The notes: generated by a model not told the origin, from the letters alone. Numbered from the stretch's first letter, positions 37,186-48,400 are shown. The stretch is 64,000 nt of DNA from Methylomonas sp. MK1 (GCF_000365425.1 NZ_AQOV01000001.1:1860001-1924000); one strand, 5' to 3'. Numbers and translations: made by a program.

Positions 37186-39267
37186 ATGACATCACTCAAT
37201 TCATTGACCAAACCCCAGATTCATTTGCTATCGGCCGATGATCTGAGCTCGCAACGCGTTTCACCCATCAGCCTCTGGAGTGACGCCCAATGGCGCCTGG
37301 AAAATCCGACCCCAGGACAACCTGATCATCGCGCCACCGTGAACTGGAATATCAAACTGCCGCACGGACAAAGCCTACTGGATCCGCAATGGGCCGGGTT
37401 ACTCGACAGCTTAAGACGCTTTGTCTGGAGTTTACTGACCAATCCCCGTGAAGGTAAAAGCCTGAAAACCACGTCGATGGCGACCATTAGTCGAATGTTG
37501 GCTTATCTGGTCAACTGGATGGCCACACAGGATTTTCGAGCTATCCATGAATTGGACAACCATGCCAGTTGGGAATACGTCGAACACGTCGCCATAACGG
37601 GGAGCGATAAGCAATATTCCACCTTGCATGAAGGTTGGGTCTGGCAACGGCTCCATATTATGACTTTGCTGTATAAGCAAAGTGGCGCATTGCGGGAATC
37701 CGGCGTCAGCCCGATGCCGGAGCCGCCATTTGATGGCCGCAACCCCTTCGATGTTGCCAAACGCATCACGAATCGCCAGCGTGATTTCATTCCGCCCCTA
37801 CCGGATGCAGTGGCATTGCCGATCATGACAGCAGCAGAGCGGTTGATCGGGGTACCTGCCGATGACGTCATCAAGCTTCAGGAAGTTTATCTTGCAGCGT
37901 ATGCACAAGGCGGACCTGGCAATCACAAAGGGCCAGGCCACAGTTTGCCGGTTAGAACCGATGCCGCTCGCCGGGCTGTCAGTTCATTCCAGTTTTCGAT
38001 GCTTGCCGGTGAATCATTACCTTGGCATGACGTCATCGACACTCAACCGCGAAGAGGCGCTGGGCAAGTTGATTTCGTTGCCGCCATCCGATTGCTGATT
38101 ATGGATATTCGGATTGCCTGCATCATCGTGCTACAAAGCCATGTCGGTTTACGCATCAGTGAAGTGATGGGCCTAAAAGCCGGTATCGATCCCGATAGCG
38201 GATTGCCGTCCTGCCTGCATCAACGCCCGTCAAAAACGGGCTTGAATACCATTTTTTATCTCAAAAGCCTGGCCGCCAAAATCCATGGCAGACCGGTGGA
38301 ATGGATCGTCGGCGCTCGCCCGGCCGACAGTCAGTATGTTCCTCCCCCGGTCAGAGCGTTAGTGGTACTCGAACGATTGTTTCGCCCGTGGCGTCAGTTA
38401 GGCGATTGCCAACATCTGATCGTGTCGTTTTGCGCTAACCGCGGGCTGCCGAAAAACCAGCGATCGGTTGGACGCCCTTACAGTGATAATGTCAATCTCG
38501 GCCAAAAGGATTTTCTGCGCCGCTATGTCGATTGGCAAGCATTACCGCCCAGCCCCGAACTGGACGCGTATCGGGATGGGCGCTCGCTACGCACGCACCA
38601 GTGGCGGAAAACCTTTGCCCTGTATGTCATCCAGGTGGATAGCCGTATGCTGCCGCACATTAGCCAGCATTTCAAACACCTGTCTCTGGCCATGACCGAG
38701 CAAGGCTACATCGGTCGCGATCCTGAAATCATTGAAGCCATGTCCGATGCTCGGGCTCGTTTGACCGTAAGGTTGCTGTATGAAGCCGCAACGGGTGATG
38801 CGACCTATGCCGGCAACATGGCGCCATGGCTCGAAGCCCATCGAAAATCGGTTAGAGCATCCATGCAGGAGAAGACACCGGAACAAATCCTTAGCTACCT
38901 GGAACACGAAGTCGTCGAGCACGATTTTAGAATTTGGTTCGCTGACCACGGGAAATGCCTGATCGAGCTGAAACCGGAATCGGCACGTTGCCATCAGATC
39001 GCCGGCACTACACATTGGGAGGACTCGAATCCGAATTTCCAATACCGCGAACCGTCGGTTTGCGTTGGCTGCGAATGTTTCCTGATCGACCGGGAAAGCG
39101 CAGGGTTCTGGCGCAAGCGCTATTTCGATAATCAACAAGCCGTGGAGAATGCCGAACGCATTAGCCGTGGTGACGAGTTTTATGTTGCCCGTCAGCGGGC
39201 GCGGCAAGCGGCGGCCATTCTGCACGCACTCGGTGAAGATATCGAGGAGAACGGCCATGACGCGTAA
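37186..39267 (+). CDS. Tyrosine recombinase 3 of trio (GmtZ-like)
   Basis: 693 residues. Catalytic set visible: Arg323 (VGLRISEV), Lys in RPSKTGLN, His471-x-x-Arg474 (HQWRKTF), His498 (FKHLSLA), Tyr508 (EQGYIGRD). A C-terminal Cys motif (CVGCECFLID) follows, and the N-terminal 250 residues resemble a core-binding domain with no clear family. Its stop overlaps the start of the small coiled-coil gene by 11 bp. Confidence 0.78.
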   Translation: MTSLNSLTKPQIHLLSADDLSSQRVSPISLWSDAQWRLENPTPGQPDHRATVNWNIKLPHGQSLLDPQWAGLLDSLRRFVWSLLTNPREGKSLKTTSMATISRMLAYLVNWMATQDFRAIHELDNHASWEYVEHVAITGSDKQYSTLHEGWVWQRLHIMTLLYKQSGALRESGVSPMPEPPFDGRNPFDVAKRITNRQRDFIPPLPDAVALPIMTAAERLIGVPADDVIKLQEVYLAAYAQGGPGNHKGPGHSLPVRTDAARRAVSSFQFSMLAGESLPWHDVIDTQPRRGAGQVDFVAAIRLLIMDIRIACIIVLQSHVGLRISEVMGLKAGIDPDSGLPSCLHQRPSKTGLNTIFYLKSLAAKIHGRPVEWIVGARPADSQYVPPPVRALVVLERLFRPWRQLGDCQHLIVSFCANRGLPKNQRSVGRPYSDNVNLGQKDFLRRYVDWQALPPSPELDAYRDGRSLRTHQWRKTFALYVIQVDSRMLPHISQHFKHLSLAMTEQGYIGRDPEIIEAMSDARARLTVRLLYEAATGDATYAGNMAPWLEAHRKSVRASMQEKTPEQILSYLEHEVVEHDFRIWFADHGKCLIELKPESARCHQIAGTTHWEDSNPNFQYREPSVCVGCECFLIDRESAGFWRKRYFDNQQAVENAERISRGDEFYVARQRARQAAAILHALGEDIEENGHDA

Positions 39268-39769
39268 CGCCAAAACACCACCGCCCATCGACCCGATCGA
39301 GCAAGACTTCCTGGACGCACTTGAGCGTCTGGAGGGCGGTGCACCGCTAGACCCAAAGCTCGCCAAACAAGCCCAGTTAGGCACGCTCAAAATCAACGTT
39401 TCGGTGGTTGCCCAGGAAGCCGGTCACAGCCGAACCCTGATTGGACACGACGGTTGCAAATACCCTCGCATCAGGACACGCATCATGGCATTGAAAGCAC
39501 CAGTTGCGCCAACAACAAACGCCGAAACGGTCATCCGGCACCTGCGCGAAGAGAACGCCGATCTACGGAGAAAACTGGGTCAACGCGACACGGAAAATGC
39601 TGCGCTGATAGTCCGGCTCCGTCAATTGGAAATCGACACCCAACGGGCGCTGCGCAAAGCCGAACGCATGGCCAACCGATCCGAAAAACCATCAGATCAG
39701 CTTGCCGGCGCGAGCATTCCATCTGAACGCGGCGAAATTTTACCTTTTCCGACACCCCAGGAGGAGTGA
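39257..39769 (+). CDS. Coiled-coil accessory protein of trio (GmtX/TnpC-like)
   Basis: 170 residues, basic. First part with a helix-turn-helix-like stretch (VSVVAQEAGHSRTLIGHDGC), then a coiled coil (residues about 100-150: ETVIRHLREENADLRRKL). Small HTH-coiled-coil proteins accompany recombinase pairs in Tn554 (TnpC) and GMT (GmtX) elements. The ATG at 39257 overlaps recombinase 3. Role inferred from layout. Confidence 0.6.
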   Translation: MTRNAKTPPPIDPIEQDFLDALERLEGGAPLDPKLAKQAQLGTLKINVSVVAQEAGHSRTLIGHDGCKYPRIRTRIMALKAPVAPTTNAETVIRHLREENADLRRKLGQRDTENAALIVRLRQLEIDTQRALRKAERMANRSEKPSDQLAGASIPSERGEILPFPTPQEE

Positions 39770-39800
39770 GTGCAATTATTTATCTCATGTAAAGCATCAA

Positions 39801-39839
39801 CCGGCTTCCGCCGGCACCGATCCACCGGCTATCATCGGT
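39801..39839. repeat. Two adjacent hairpins behind the trio
   Basis: CCGGC-TTCC-GCCGG (39801-39814) and ACCGAT / ATCGGT (39816-39821 with 39834-39839). They lie between the trio and traN and could be a terminator without T-run, or the right end of the element. Confidence 0.4.
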
Positions 39840-39975
39840 CTCGGCAAGTTCCCATGTTGGGATTGGCCCATGAACAGTTTAGATCCGGCACTTACTGCTG
39901 TAACCCATGCTCTGCAAGGGATACAGGTGTTTCGTGGACACCTTCGTCCAATAGAAACTGCTGCGTGGGTCTGTG

Positions 39976-42759
39976 ATGGGCGTCAGGGAGTTATCCGAAC
40001 CGCAACGTCGGTTTACGCAGACACTGTCTGTGATTTTGTGTGTGACCATGGCCTGGACACCGTTTGGTGTGTCCTGGGCCGATGCGATTCAGGTGGCCGG
40101 GCGTGATGGCCAACAACTCGGTCAGCAAGTTCTGGGTGGTTTTGCGTTTCCGCTCGATACCGGCAACGGTACGCTGACCTTAAATCCAGGGACGACTCAG
40201 GAGAGCGCCATTTCCATAGGCACCCTGTTTCCAGATACGAATAGCCCGTCATCCACGACCAGCGATTTCGCCAATCTCTACGGCAATAACCCAGGCACAA
40301 TTGCTGCTGGATTGAGCGCGCAGACAACCTTGAACGGTGAAACCAGCTTCACCGGCGAAGCCTATCGCACCCTGATCGACAACGCCCACCAGTCGCATCC
40401 GGACTTACAAGCCGATCCGATCTGGCAGAGTGGCGATCAGGTATTCAACGACTTCACGCCGTGGGCACAGTCCTTTTCCGACTGCACGACCACGACGCTC
40501 CAAACCGAAACTCAGCAATCGGTGCGCGTGCCGGATTATCAGCTTTGCCTACGGCAACCGACGGTACCGCAAAGCTGCACGGCCACCCACCAAGTCAATG
40601 TCGAGCCCTTGATTCGCTTCGTCGGTGGGGATGGCGGGTTTTCCAGTTGCGGGCCGGGGTGCATGGATTTGTATGTCGGCCGGGTCGGTGACAACTATTG
40701 GTCGGCCGGATGCGCGGTGTTTACCTGGCAAGTGACTTATAACGTCCTGCATCCGGAAGCGATCGTCAGCGCGACACTGGAGGATGTGGAATTCGACGAC
40801 CATGCCAGAGTCTATTACGGCGGGAATCTGATCTATACCGGTTCCACCGGCTGGGGTGGCTCATGTGAGCTCAGCAATAGCTGGGTCGACCATCCCAATC
40901 GCGACGTCACCTATGCCTTCAACAGTACGGGCAACAAAGTCTTTAAACAGGAAACCATGGTCGGTGGTAATGGTGAGGGTTATTCCAGGATTCGACTACG
41001 CTACGATTTGTCGAAACTGATCACCCAGGATCAATGGAGTTGGAGTGGTCCGAATTGCCAAAACTTGGCCAATGCGATTACCGATGGCATTTGCCAAGCC
41101 GGCAGCCAATTGAGTTGCACGAGCGATCCGGCCAATGCTTCAGGTTGTTACGTCGATCCAACTTCGCAGGTGATGGTTTGCGGCACGGATTTGGCACAAG
41201 CCCCGGTGGCCAGTTCGACCGGGATTCGTAATACTTGCATGAATATTCAAGCCTCAGGACGCTGCGATTTGAATCAATACGGCCAATGCTGGACCGACTC
41301 AGCTGGCACCCACTGTTTAGAACCGCCGGCGAACGGAATACCCAACAAAACCTGCGCGTCGTTGGAAACCCAAGGCTGCTCGTTCATCAAAAGCCAATGT
41401 ACCAGTGCGTTGGCCTCCGGCACCTGCTGGGACAGCGTCGATACTTATGACTGTGGGCAAACGGTGGGCATTCCCGGCATTCAAAGCAACACCCAACAGC
41501 AATGTGCCGGGCCGATTCGGTGTATGGGCGAAGATTGCATCACCATGAACCGCACCCAGAGCCAGGACTTCAGCAAGGCGGTCGCCTTACTCAACAGCGC
41601 TCAGCAAATGGCGATGGACTTGCATTGCGACTATGCCAATGCCGATCTCCAGCAAAAGGATCCGACTACCTGCCAGGTATTTCAGGGTAAACCGGCCAGT
41701 TGCAAAATGGTTGGCGGCGCGTTGAGTCTGGTCGATTGCTGCGAAACACCCTCTGGCGCAATGGGGCTGGGCCGTTACATTGATTTGCTGATCGCCACCA
41801 GTCAGATGGACAGTGCGGTCATGGCCATGGACAGCACTTCCGCCATACGAGGCGCTTGGGAAACCATGCGTACCCCGTTCACCTTGGCTGGCGATGCCTG
41901 GAACAGCTTTCAGGCGGATTTTGCCTCGACGGTGAACGACTTGGTAGGCACCGACATGCTCAGTACCAGCGACATTGCCTCGCAAGGCTTGCTCGATTCT
42001 CTCAAAGGCGAACTGATGAAATCGGTGGCGGAATGGATCGGCCAGACCTTTGGCGAAGCGGCCGGAAATGTGTTATTCAGCGCGGGTGGTCAGGCGGCAT
42101 TCGATTCAGCGGGCAATTTGACCCCGGCGGCCCAATCGGGCGGCGTCGAGTTGGGTGGTGGCGCCGCTGTTGCCGGCGAACTGCTCAGCACCTTGATGAC
42201 AGCCTATACCGTGGTGATGATCATCATCATGATTATCCAGATAGTCTACTCCTGCGAAGAGCCGGAATACGAACTCGCCGCCAAGAAACAACTGAAAGTC
42301 TGCACTGACCTTGGCACCTTCTGCGAAAGCAAGGTCGCTGGGGTGTGTTGGGTGCGTAAGGAAAGCTATTGCTGCTACAACTCGCCGCTAGCGCGCATTC
42401 TCAACGAACAAATCAAACCGCAGCTGGGCATGGATTTTGGCACGCCGGAAAGTCCCAGTTGTACCGGCATCAAAGTCGGTGATTTGGACCGAGTGGACTG
42501 GACACAGGTCAATCTGGACGAATGGTTGGCGATTCTGGCTCAGACCGGGCATTTGCCGACCGCCGCCAATGCAGCATCCATGCTGAATCTCGATCAACTC
42601 ACCGGAACCGGCAGCCGACTCAATCCGCAAAAATACGGAGCGACCGCGACCACGCGCCAAGATACCTTAACCCGCACCCAAGGCCGGATGACCGATCTGG
42701 ATGTGCCTACGGTCAAACGGCAGTCTGAACTGGAAGGCTGGGGCATGGGACCGCAATGA
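39976..42759 (+). CDS. traN: Conjugative mating-pair stabilisation protein TraN
   Basis: 927 residues, large Cys-rich outer membrane protein that stabilises donor-recipient contact. Signal peptide (TLSVILCVTMAWTPFGVSWA), repeated Cys motifs (CTATHQVN, CMNIQASGRCDLNQYGQCW, CWVRKESYCCYNSPLARIL), and a C-terminal region with FGTPESPSCTG usual in this branch. Start at ATG 39976 or GTG 39973; no clear RBS. Intact in spite of the trio inserted upstream, but separated from the traL operon promoter. Confidence 0.88.
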   Translation: MGVRELSEPQRRFTQTLSVILCVTMAWTPFGVSWADAIQVAGRDGQQLGQQVLGGFAFPLDTGNGTLTLNPGTTQESAISIGTLFPDTNSPSSTTSDFANLYGNNPGTIAAGLSAQTTLNGETSFTGEAYRTLIDNAHQSHPDLQADPIWQSGDQVFNDFTPWAQSFSDCTTTTLQTETQQSVRVPDYQLCLRQPTVPQSCTATHQVNVEPLIRFVGGDGGFSSCGPGCMDLYVGRVGDNYWSAGCAVFTWQVTYNVLHPEAIVSATLEDVEFDDHARVYYGGNLIYTGSTGWGGSCELSNSWVDHPNRDVTYAFNSTGNKVFKQETMVGGNGEGYSRIRLRYDLSKLITQDQWSWSGPNCQNLANAITDGICQAGSQLSCTSDPANASGCYVDPTSQVMVCGTDLAQAPVASSTGIRNTCMNIQASGRCDLNQYGQCWTDSAGTHCLEPPANGIPNKTCASLETQGCSFIKSQCTSALASGTCWDSVDTYDCGQTVGIPGIQSNTQQQCAGPIRCMGEDCITMNRTQSQDFSKAVALLNSAQQMAMDLHCDYANADLQQKDPTTCQVFQGKPASCKMVGGALSLVDCCETPSGAMGLGRYIDLLIATSQMDSAVMAMDSTSAIRGAWETMRTPFTLAGDAWNSFQADFASTVNDLVGTDMLSTSDIASQGLLDSLKGELMKSVAEWIGQTFGEAAGNVLFSAGGQAAFDSAGNLTPAAQSGGVELGGGAAVAGELLSTLMTAYTVVMIIIMIIQIVYSCEEPEYELAAKKQLKVCTDLGTFCESKVAGVCWVRKESYCCYNSPLARILNEQIKPQLGMDFGTPESPSCTGIKVGDLDRVDWTQVNLDEWLAILAQTGHLPTAANAASMLNLDQLTGTGSRLNPQKYGATATTRQDTLTRTQGRMTDLDVPTVKRQSELEGWGMGPQ

Positions 42760-42771
42760 GCGGCCTAAACC

Positions 42772-43044
42772 TTATTGAACCGCGTCTTTCAGGCCTTTGC
42801 CGGCTTTGAAGGATGGCAATTTGGCGGCGGCAATGGTTATGGCCTCGCCGGTTTGAGGATTGCGGCCAGCGCGTTCGGCACGCTCTTTCACTTCAAAGGT
42901 ACCAAAGCCTACTAACGCCACCGAATCCCCCTCTTTCAGTGCGGATTGGATGGATTGAGTGATGCCATCCAATGCGCGACCGGCGTCGGCTTTAGTTAGA
43001 TTGGCGTGGCTGGCGATGGCGTCGATTAGGTCGGATTTGTTCAT
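42772..43044 (-). CDS. HU family DNA-binding protein
   Basis: 90 residues, histone-like [22 protein letters not shown] start and the HU signature [24 protein letters not shown] at 43044 behind AGGAAAT; the longer frame to 43131 overlaps the next gene. It converges on traN (12 bp apart) and runs in the same direction as the NdpA/membrane pair. Confidence 0.92.
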   Translation of the reverse strand: MNKSDLIDAIASHANLTKADAGRALDGITQSIQSALKEGDSVALVGFGTFEVKERAERAGRNPQTGEAITIAAAKLPSFKAGKGLKDAVQ

Positions 43045-43105
43045 TAAATAATTTCCTAAGGAATATAAAAATAGATTTGTTCTTACATTAATTTGATAGG
43101 CATTT

Positions 43106-44257
43106 TTACCAAAATTTGCAGTATCTACCAAACAAAAACGTGCAAAAGAGCAAAACTCCCGCTATCAAAACTTCCACAAATACTAAGGCGTTTTTCTGTT
43201 GTTTATAGCGTTTGTCGAGTTCTCCATACATTGGCATTAATTTAGTAGCCAACGCAGCATGTTCAATCGTTAATTTATCTTTTAATTCACTTATTTCATC
43301 ATTAATCGCTTTCAAGCTATGACGCTGATTCCTTAAAAGCATATTCATAAAACCAGTAAATATTAGGGCACCAAACCAAAGAGCCCAATTTTTTAAAGAA
43401 TCTCCCGCATTTTCGTCCATCTGAGATCCCACTAACAGCAGAGCCGCAGGGACGGCTAATAGCTGATTTTGAATCTCCGCAAACACCTTGTTCAATTTCA
43501 AGGTGTATTCCAAGCGGTTTTCCTGAACTTCCTCTCGCACTTTCTCAAAAGAAAACCCGGCAACATAAAGTTGGTAATTATCGCGAGCCCGCCGTTTGAG
43601 TTCGTCAAACACGGTAAGTAGATGCTTAAACCTCTCATCACCGGGTACATTTTTCAGCATTTCCATCAACGCAGACTTGAGAATACTTTTACGCTGCTCT
43701 GTATGAGCATCGTCAACGATAAATTCGTTACGCAGGCAATTTAACTCAGAAAGCGCTCTTAGATCGGCTGCCCCATAATCGATAATTAACTCGAATTTCT
43801 CCTTGACCATGAAAACTAACGCAAGACGACCTGCACTAGGCTGAGAAACATCGGCTATCTCCTCCAGTAATTTTATTAAATCGACAACTTGAGAATATCT
43901 TTCGGCAAATTGATCCTGATTGGCATCGACAGAATAGAAATTTGTTTCTAAGACGAAATATGACCTCGGCTTAGCAAAACGAAAGTTATGATGTTGTAAA
44001 AACTCATCCCAAGTACTCGCAAAAAACATCTCGGGTAGACGTGGTAACGCAACCTCTCTAACTTTAAATGGCTGACCAAGCGCTCGCTGTTCATCAAAGT
44101 CTGTTGGCAGCATGTAATGGCCATCAGCATCTAATCTTTTCAAAACTGTGAGCGTTTCAGCCGTAAGACTATCGATGCAACCATGAAGTAGCGCATCCTC
44201 CACGATGGGTGCCGTCAATTCTCGGCATAGTCTTACAACCAAATCAAGTTGGGTCAT
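43106..44257 (-). CDS. Membrane protein paired with NdpA, unknown
   Basis: 383 residues. N-terminal 270 residues soluble and charged ([20 protein letters not shown]), then three likely helices ([52 protein letters not shown]) separated by a coiled coil. No family recognised. Its start overlaps the NdpA-like gene by 14 bp, so the pair is one unit. The two genes are visibly more AT-rich than the tra genes around them, a sign of transfer. A membrane effector is plausible. Confidence 0.6.
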   Translation of the reverse strand: MTQLDLVVRLCRELTAPIVEDALLHGCIDSLTAETLTVLKRLDADGHYMLPTDFDEQRALGQPFKVREVALPRLPEMFFASTWDEFLQHHNFRFAKPRSYFVLETNFYSVDANQDQFAERYSQVVDLIKLLEEIADVSQPSAGRLALVFMVKEKFELIIDYGAADLRALSELNCLRNEFIVDDAHTEQRKSILKSALMEMLKNVPGDERFKHLLTVFDELKRRARDNYQLYVAGFSFEKVREEVQENRLEYTLKLNKVFAEIQNQLLAVPAALLLVGSQMDENAGDSLKNWALWFGALIFTGFMNMLLRNQRHSLKAINDEISELKDKLTIEHAALATKLMPMYGELDKRYKQQKNALVFVEVLIAGVLLFCTFLFGRYCKFW

Positions 44258-45275
44258 CGTTTTCAGTTGCTGTCGGTTTTAAGCGTTGTTTAAATTCCAA
44301 AGGCAAATCTTTGATAATCAGCGTTTCCGCAATGTCATCATAGATGACACGTGAGCCTAGAATCGACTCTTCGAAATCCAATGTCAACTTTGAATCCTTA
44401 ATCCGATGGCGTCGCAAACCGCGGTATATTCGACTATTCGGTTCAAAGCCATCGCCAAGTGGGTATTCTTTACTCGTGACAAATTCAGAGAAGCTAGCAG
44501 GCTGTTGGTCGTCGAGCCGCATAGACAATGCATCCAAACTAATGCCTTTCTTTTCCTTGGTGCATTCGACACAGTACGCATGAACCCTCTGGCGTATTTC
44601 TCGCGCCTTATCAACATCAAATTGCTTCTCTTCGCAATAATCCCTGACTACCTGGAGTAAAAGCTTTGTTTGCTCTGCCGATTCGGTTAATTCCGTAACG
44701 CCAAGAAAATCCCGAAAATAATCCGTAGCACTTTTACTATCTTCACCACTACGTCGTTTTTTAATAAAGGTCACGTATCTATCTTTTCCTTCCTTCCACG
44801 CCGTTATATTAATTCTGGCAGCTTCGTGAAGGTGATCAATGTCGAAATTGACCGTTTTATTAATTGTCAGTGTGGTGTCGTCGATGCCTGTACCAGCCTT
44901 TAATTTGAGCGACACAACGAACATGAAATCCTGGCCATTTTCCTGGTAACGAGCAAAAAATAGATAGCCCCCAGTGGCAAGAGACGCGCCGTCGATAGCT
45001 TTTTGGTAGCAGGTTTTCAGTCCCAGTGTAAATACCCCAAGTCCCTGTTGGTCTGCCAAGTATTTATCGAGCAAATCCGGAAAGGGGTAAGCAACATCCC
45101 CAATTATGAAGGCCCCATAACCACGGGTCATGGTTCGATTAAAAACATCACGAATCCCATCCACCAAATTTTGTAAATTATCTTCATTTGGCAAAACCTC
45201 ATCCCGCATTTTGGCTACCGACGGTTTGTGTCTGTCCTTATCAAACCGATGGACGATCGCTTCCTGAATAATCAT
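44244..45275 (-). CDS. NdpA/YejK-like nucleoid-associated protein
   Basis: 343 residues with the features of the NA37/YejK family: MIIQEAIVHRFDKDRHKP start, the long central alpha/beta part (FMFVVSLKLKAGTGI, FDIDHLHEAARIN) and a C-terminal FEESILGSRVIYDD region. The chromosomal homologue binds the nucleoid. Here it is coupled to an unknown membrane protein and followed by HU. Confidence 0.78.
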   Translation of the reverse strand: MIIQEAIVHRFDKDRHKPSVAKMRDEVLPNEDNLQNLVDGIRDVFNRTMTRGYGAFIIGDVAYPFPDLLDKYLADQQGLGVFTLGLKTCYQKAIDGASLATGGYLFFARYQENGQDFMFVVSLKLKAGTGIDDTTLTINKTVNFDIDHLHEAARINITAWKEGKDRYVTFIKKRRSGEDSKSATDYFRDFLGVTELTESAEQTKLLLQVVRDYCEEKQFDVDKAREIRQRVHAYCVECTKEKKGISLDALSMRLDDQQPASFSEFVTSKEYPLGDGFEPNSRIYRGLRRHRIKDSKLTLDFEESILGSRVIYDDIAETLIIKDLPLEFKQRLKPTATENDDPT

Positions 45276-45352
45276 TTCTATGCTCCAACGAATATAAATT
45301 CCATTAACGGGATATTGCGTAAGTCTGCCCCAAGGCCACTATTGTCTTAGTT

Positions 45353-45391
45353 TCGCAGACCCGTCTGCGAATTTGCCAGACACTGTCTGGC
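45353..45391. terminator. Two back-to-back perfect hairpins
   Basis: TCGCAGAC-CC-GTCTGCGA (45353-45370) and GCCAGACA-C-TGTCTGGC (45375-45391) lie in the 159-bp gap between hsdR and the NdpA-like gene, both on the minus strand. They probably form a terminator or a boundary; no long T-run is present. Confidence 0.4.
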
Positions 45392-45434
45392 GAAATTTAT
45401 CGAAGTAAAACCAATCGCTGACCAATGCAAACAC

Positions 45435-48400
45435 TCACAATCCAATCCCCGGCTGTGGTGGCACATTTGGCGGGGTTAGACCAGGATGATAGGTCGTATC
45501 AAACACCGTGTCCGTCAACCAGCGCTTAAAGTTCGGATTGTCGCTAAACTGTTTGAACAGTTCGGTATGATCGGCCAGTAGTTCGAGAATTACTCGATTT
45601 AACGCTTTGTCATGTTCTAGGCGAGCGTTCTGTTTGTCGGAGTGCTGCACGGCATTTTGATAGGCCTTGTCTTGAGAAACCCGATTCGGAATTTCCTCGG
45701 TAATCACCTTACGAATCTTGTCGCCATCCTTCCATTCGATATTGCCGAACAAGTCGTTAAAGGCTTTGATGATGTTGGACAATTTGTCGATTTCGGTAAT
45801 TTTGCCACCGCCGCCAGCACTGGTCGGTGCCGGTTCTACACTGCCATCCTCATCTTCCATGCCCATACTCAATGCGGCTTTCACTTCGGGGCGATAGCTG
45901 TCCATGTCAATGGCGTCGAGCACACCCTTGGAAAGGTCTTCCTCTTTTGGTGCCGGTAGTTTCGGAATCAGGAAATTCAGGAAGATCGCCAGTTTTTCCC
46001 AAGCCGGGTGACCATAGGTCAAAATAGCCCCAAGAAACCCATAGCTGCGGACAAAAGCCTTGGCTTTGCCTTTGAACTCGACTTGCGCATCTTCACCCAA
46101 TTGCTGTTTGTACTCTTCGACGCAAACATCCAGAATCGGGTCCAGCTTGTCGCGTTCCGCGCCTTTAACGTACAGCGCTACCAAGTCTTCCACCTGTTGC
46201 CAGGCATACACCTGATGGCTGTCCAGATCGTTTTTCAGGTCATGCAGCTTGTTCGGATCGGTTTCGCCGATTTGGACGGTCGCACGGTAATATTCCTGAA
46301 ACGCCGCCTTCACCGCTTCGGCGTTGTCGGCAAAATCCAGCACGAAGGTGTCGTGTTTCTGCGGATGGGCGCGATTCAACCGCGATAAGGTCTGCACGGC
46401 CAACACCCCGGCCAATGGTTTATCGACATACATCGTATGCAGCAACGGTTCGTCGAAGCCGGTGACGAATTTATTCGCAACAATCAAAATCCGGTACGGA
46501 TCCTGTTTCAACCTGGCCGGAATTTCCTTGCTGGGAAAGCCATTCATATCGGCCTCGGTCAGGTTCTTGCCGCCTACCTCATGTTCGCCGGAAAACGCCA
46601 CGATGGCCTTGTACGGGCTTTTGATTTCCCGCAAGTAATCGCTGATCTCACGGTGATAATCGATGGCCCGCGCGATGCCGTTGCAAACCACCATGGCCCG
46701 TGCCTGCCCGCCGATCTTGCGCTTGCCGATCACTTGCGCCGTAAAATGGTCGATCATGATTTCGGCCTTGCGGCGAATGGCCTTGTCGTGCGATTCGACG
46801 TAATGGCGGATTTTCTTTAACGCCTTGACCTTGTCAAAATCCGGGTCGTCTTCCACGGTCTTGGCGACCCGGTAAAAGCTGTCCACCGGCGTGTAATTCT
46901 TGATGACATCCAGGATGAAACCTTCCTGAATCGCCTGTTTGGTGGTGTAAGTTAATTCCGGGGGCGAGCGGAAATGTACTTCTTCGCCCTCCTGGTACCG
47001 CTCGCCGAACAGCTCCAGGGTTTTGTTTTTCGGCGTCGCGGTAAAGGCAAAGTAACTGGCGTTAGCCAGCATCTTGCGTGATTCGATTAGTTTGTTCACC
47101 GCATCCTCGACCGACTCTTCATCGTCCTCGTCGTCGCCGGGCGCGGCGGACAAGGCGATGTGCATCTTGGCGGTAGTCTTGCCGCCCTGACTGGAATGCG
47201 CTTCGTCGATCAGCAACGCAAAGCGGCGGGAACCCAGATCGTCCAGTTCATCCAAGATAAATGGAAATTTCTGCACCGTGGTGACGATGATTTTCTTGCC
47301 CCTACGCAGAAAGCCGCGCAACTCCTCGGCGCTATCGGAATGACCAAAGATCGAGGCGACATGGTCATAGCCCTTGATGGTCTTGGCAATTTGCGTGTCC
47401 AGCGCACGGCGGTCGGTGATCACGATCACCGAATCGAACTGGGCGCTATTGGCATCGTCGGCTTGCTTCAACTCCACCAACTGATGCGCCAACCAGGCAA
47501 TGGTGTTGCTTTTACCGCTGCCTGCCGAATGCTGGATCAGGTAACGGCGGCCCACGCCTTCGGTTCCGCAACGACGCAACAAGGCCCGCACCGTGCGCAG
47601 TTGATGGAAGCGCGGGAACACCTGCTTGCGTTTTTTCTTGCCGCGTTCGTCTTCCTCTTCGACGATCTGGGCAAAGTTTTCGATGATGTTGGCCAGCGAT
47701 TCCTTGGCCAATACCCGCTTCCACAGGTAATCGGTTTTTAGGCCGTCCGGATTGGGCGGATTGCCGGCGCCGCTGTTCCAGCCTTGGTTGAAGGGTAAAA
47801 ACCACGCCGTTTTGCCGGTCAGATGCGTGCAAAACGCCACCTCGCTATCGTCCACCGCAAAATGCACGATGCAGCGGCCCATTTGAAACAACAATTCGCG
47901 CGGGTCGCGGTCAGTTTGATATTGGATGATGGCGTCGGCCACGGTTTGCTTGGTCAGCGAGTTTTTCAATTCAAAGGTTGCCACCGGCAGGCCGTTGATG
48001 AAAATCGCCAAATCCAGCGAACGTGCGGTTTCATCGTTGCTGTAACGCAGTTGGCGGGTGATGCTGAACAGGTTTTTGGCGAAATTCTCCGCCGAACTGA
48101 CATTACCCGGCGTCGGCAGGAATTTATACAAATCGACATGCACCGGGCCGTGGCTGACGCCCTTACGCAACACATCCACCACGCCGCGTTTGGCGATCTC
48201 GCCCTGAATGCGGTGCAGAAACTGGCTGCGTTTGATACCGTCCTGCGCCAACTCCAGCGTTTCGACGGTCTTGGGCTGGGTGGCTTGCAAAAAGCCCAGC
48301 AACTTGACCACATCCAGCGCCACGTCGCGGTTGTAATCGGCTGGCAGGCCTTGCTGATAGCCGCCAAGGCTGTAATAGCCCACGCTGGATTGGACCGCGT

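Larger units (their letters stand above)
33830..39975 (+). mobile_element. Recombinase-trio element between traU and traN
   Basis: Insertion between two genes that are adjacent in SXT/IncC backbones. It carries three tyrosine recombinases and one small coiled-coil protein on one strand with overlapping or near-touching ends and no other cargo. The layout resembles Gamma-Mobile-Trio (GmtY, GmtZ, GmtX) and Tn554-type (TnpA, TnpB, TnpC) elements. Exact ends are not defined; no target duplication was seen. The limits given are the two flanking tra genes. Confidence 0.6.

Noticed and set aside
39702..40106. Plus-strand frame across the trio-traN junction
   Set aside because: It overlaps the coiled-coil gene and the traN signal peptide in other frames and shows no family.
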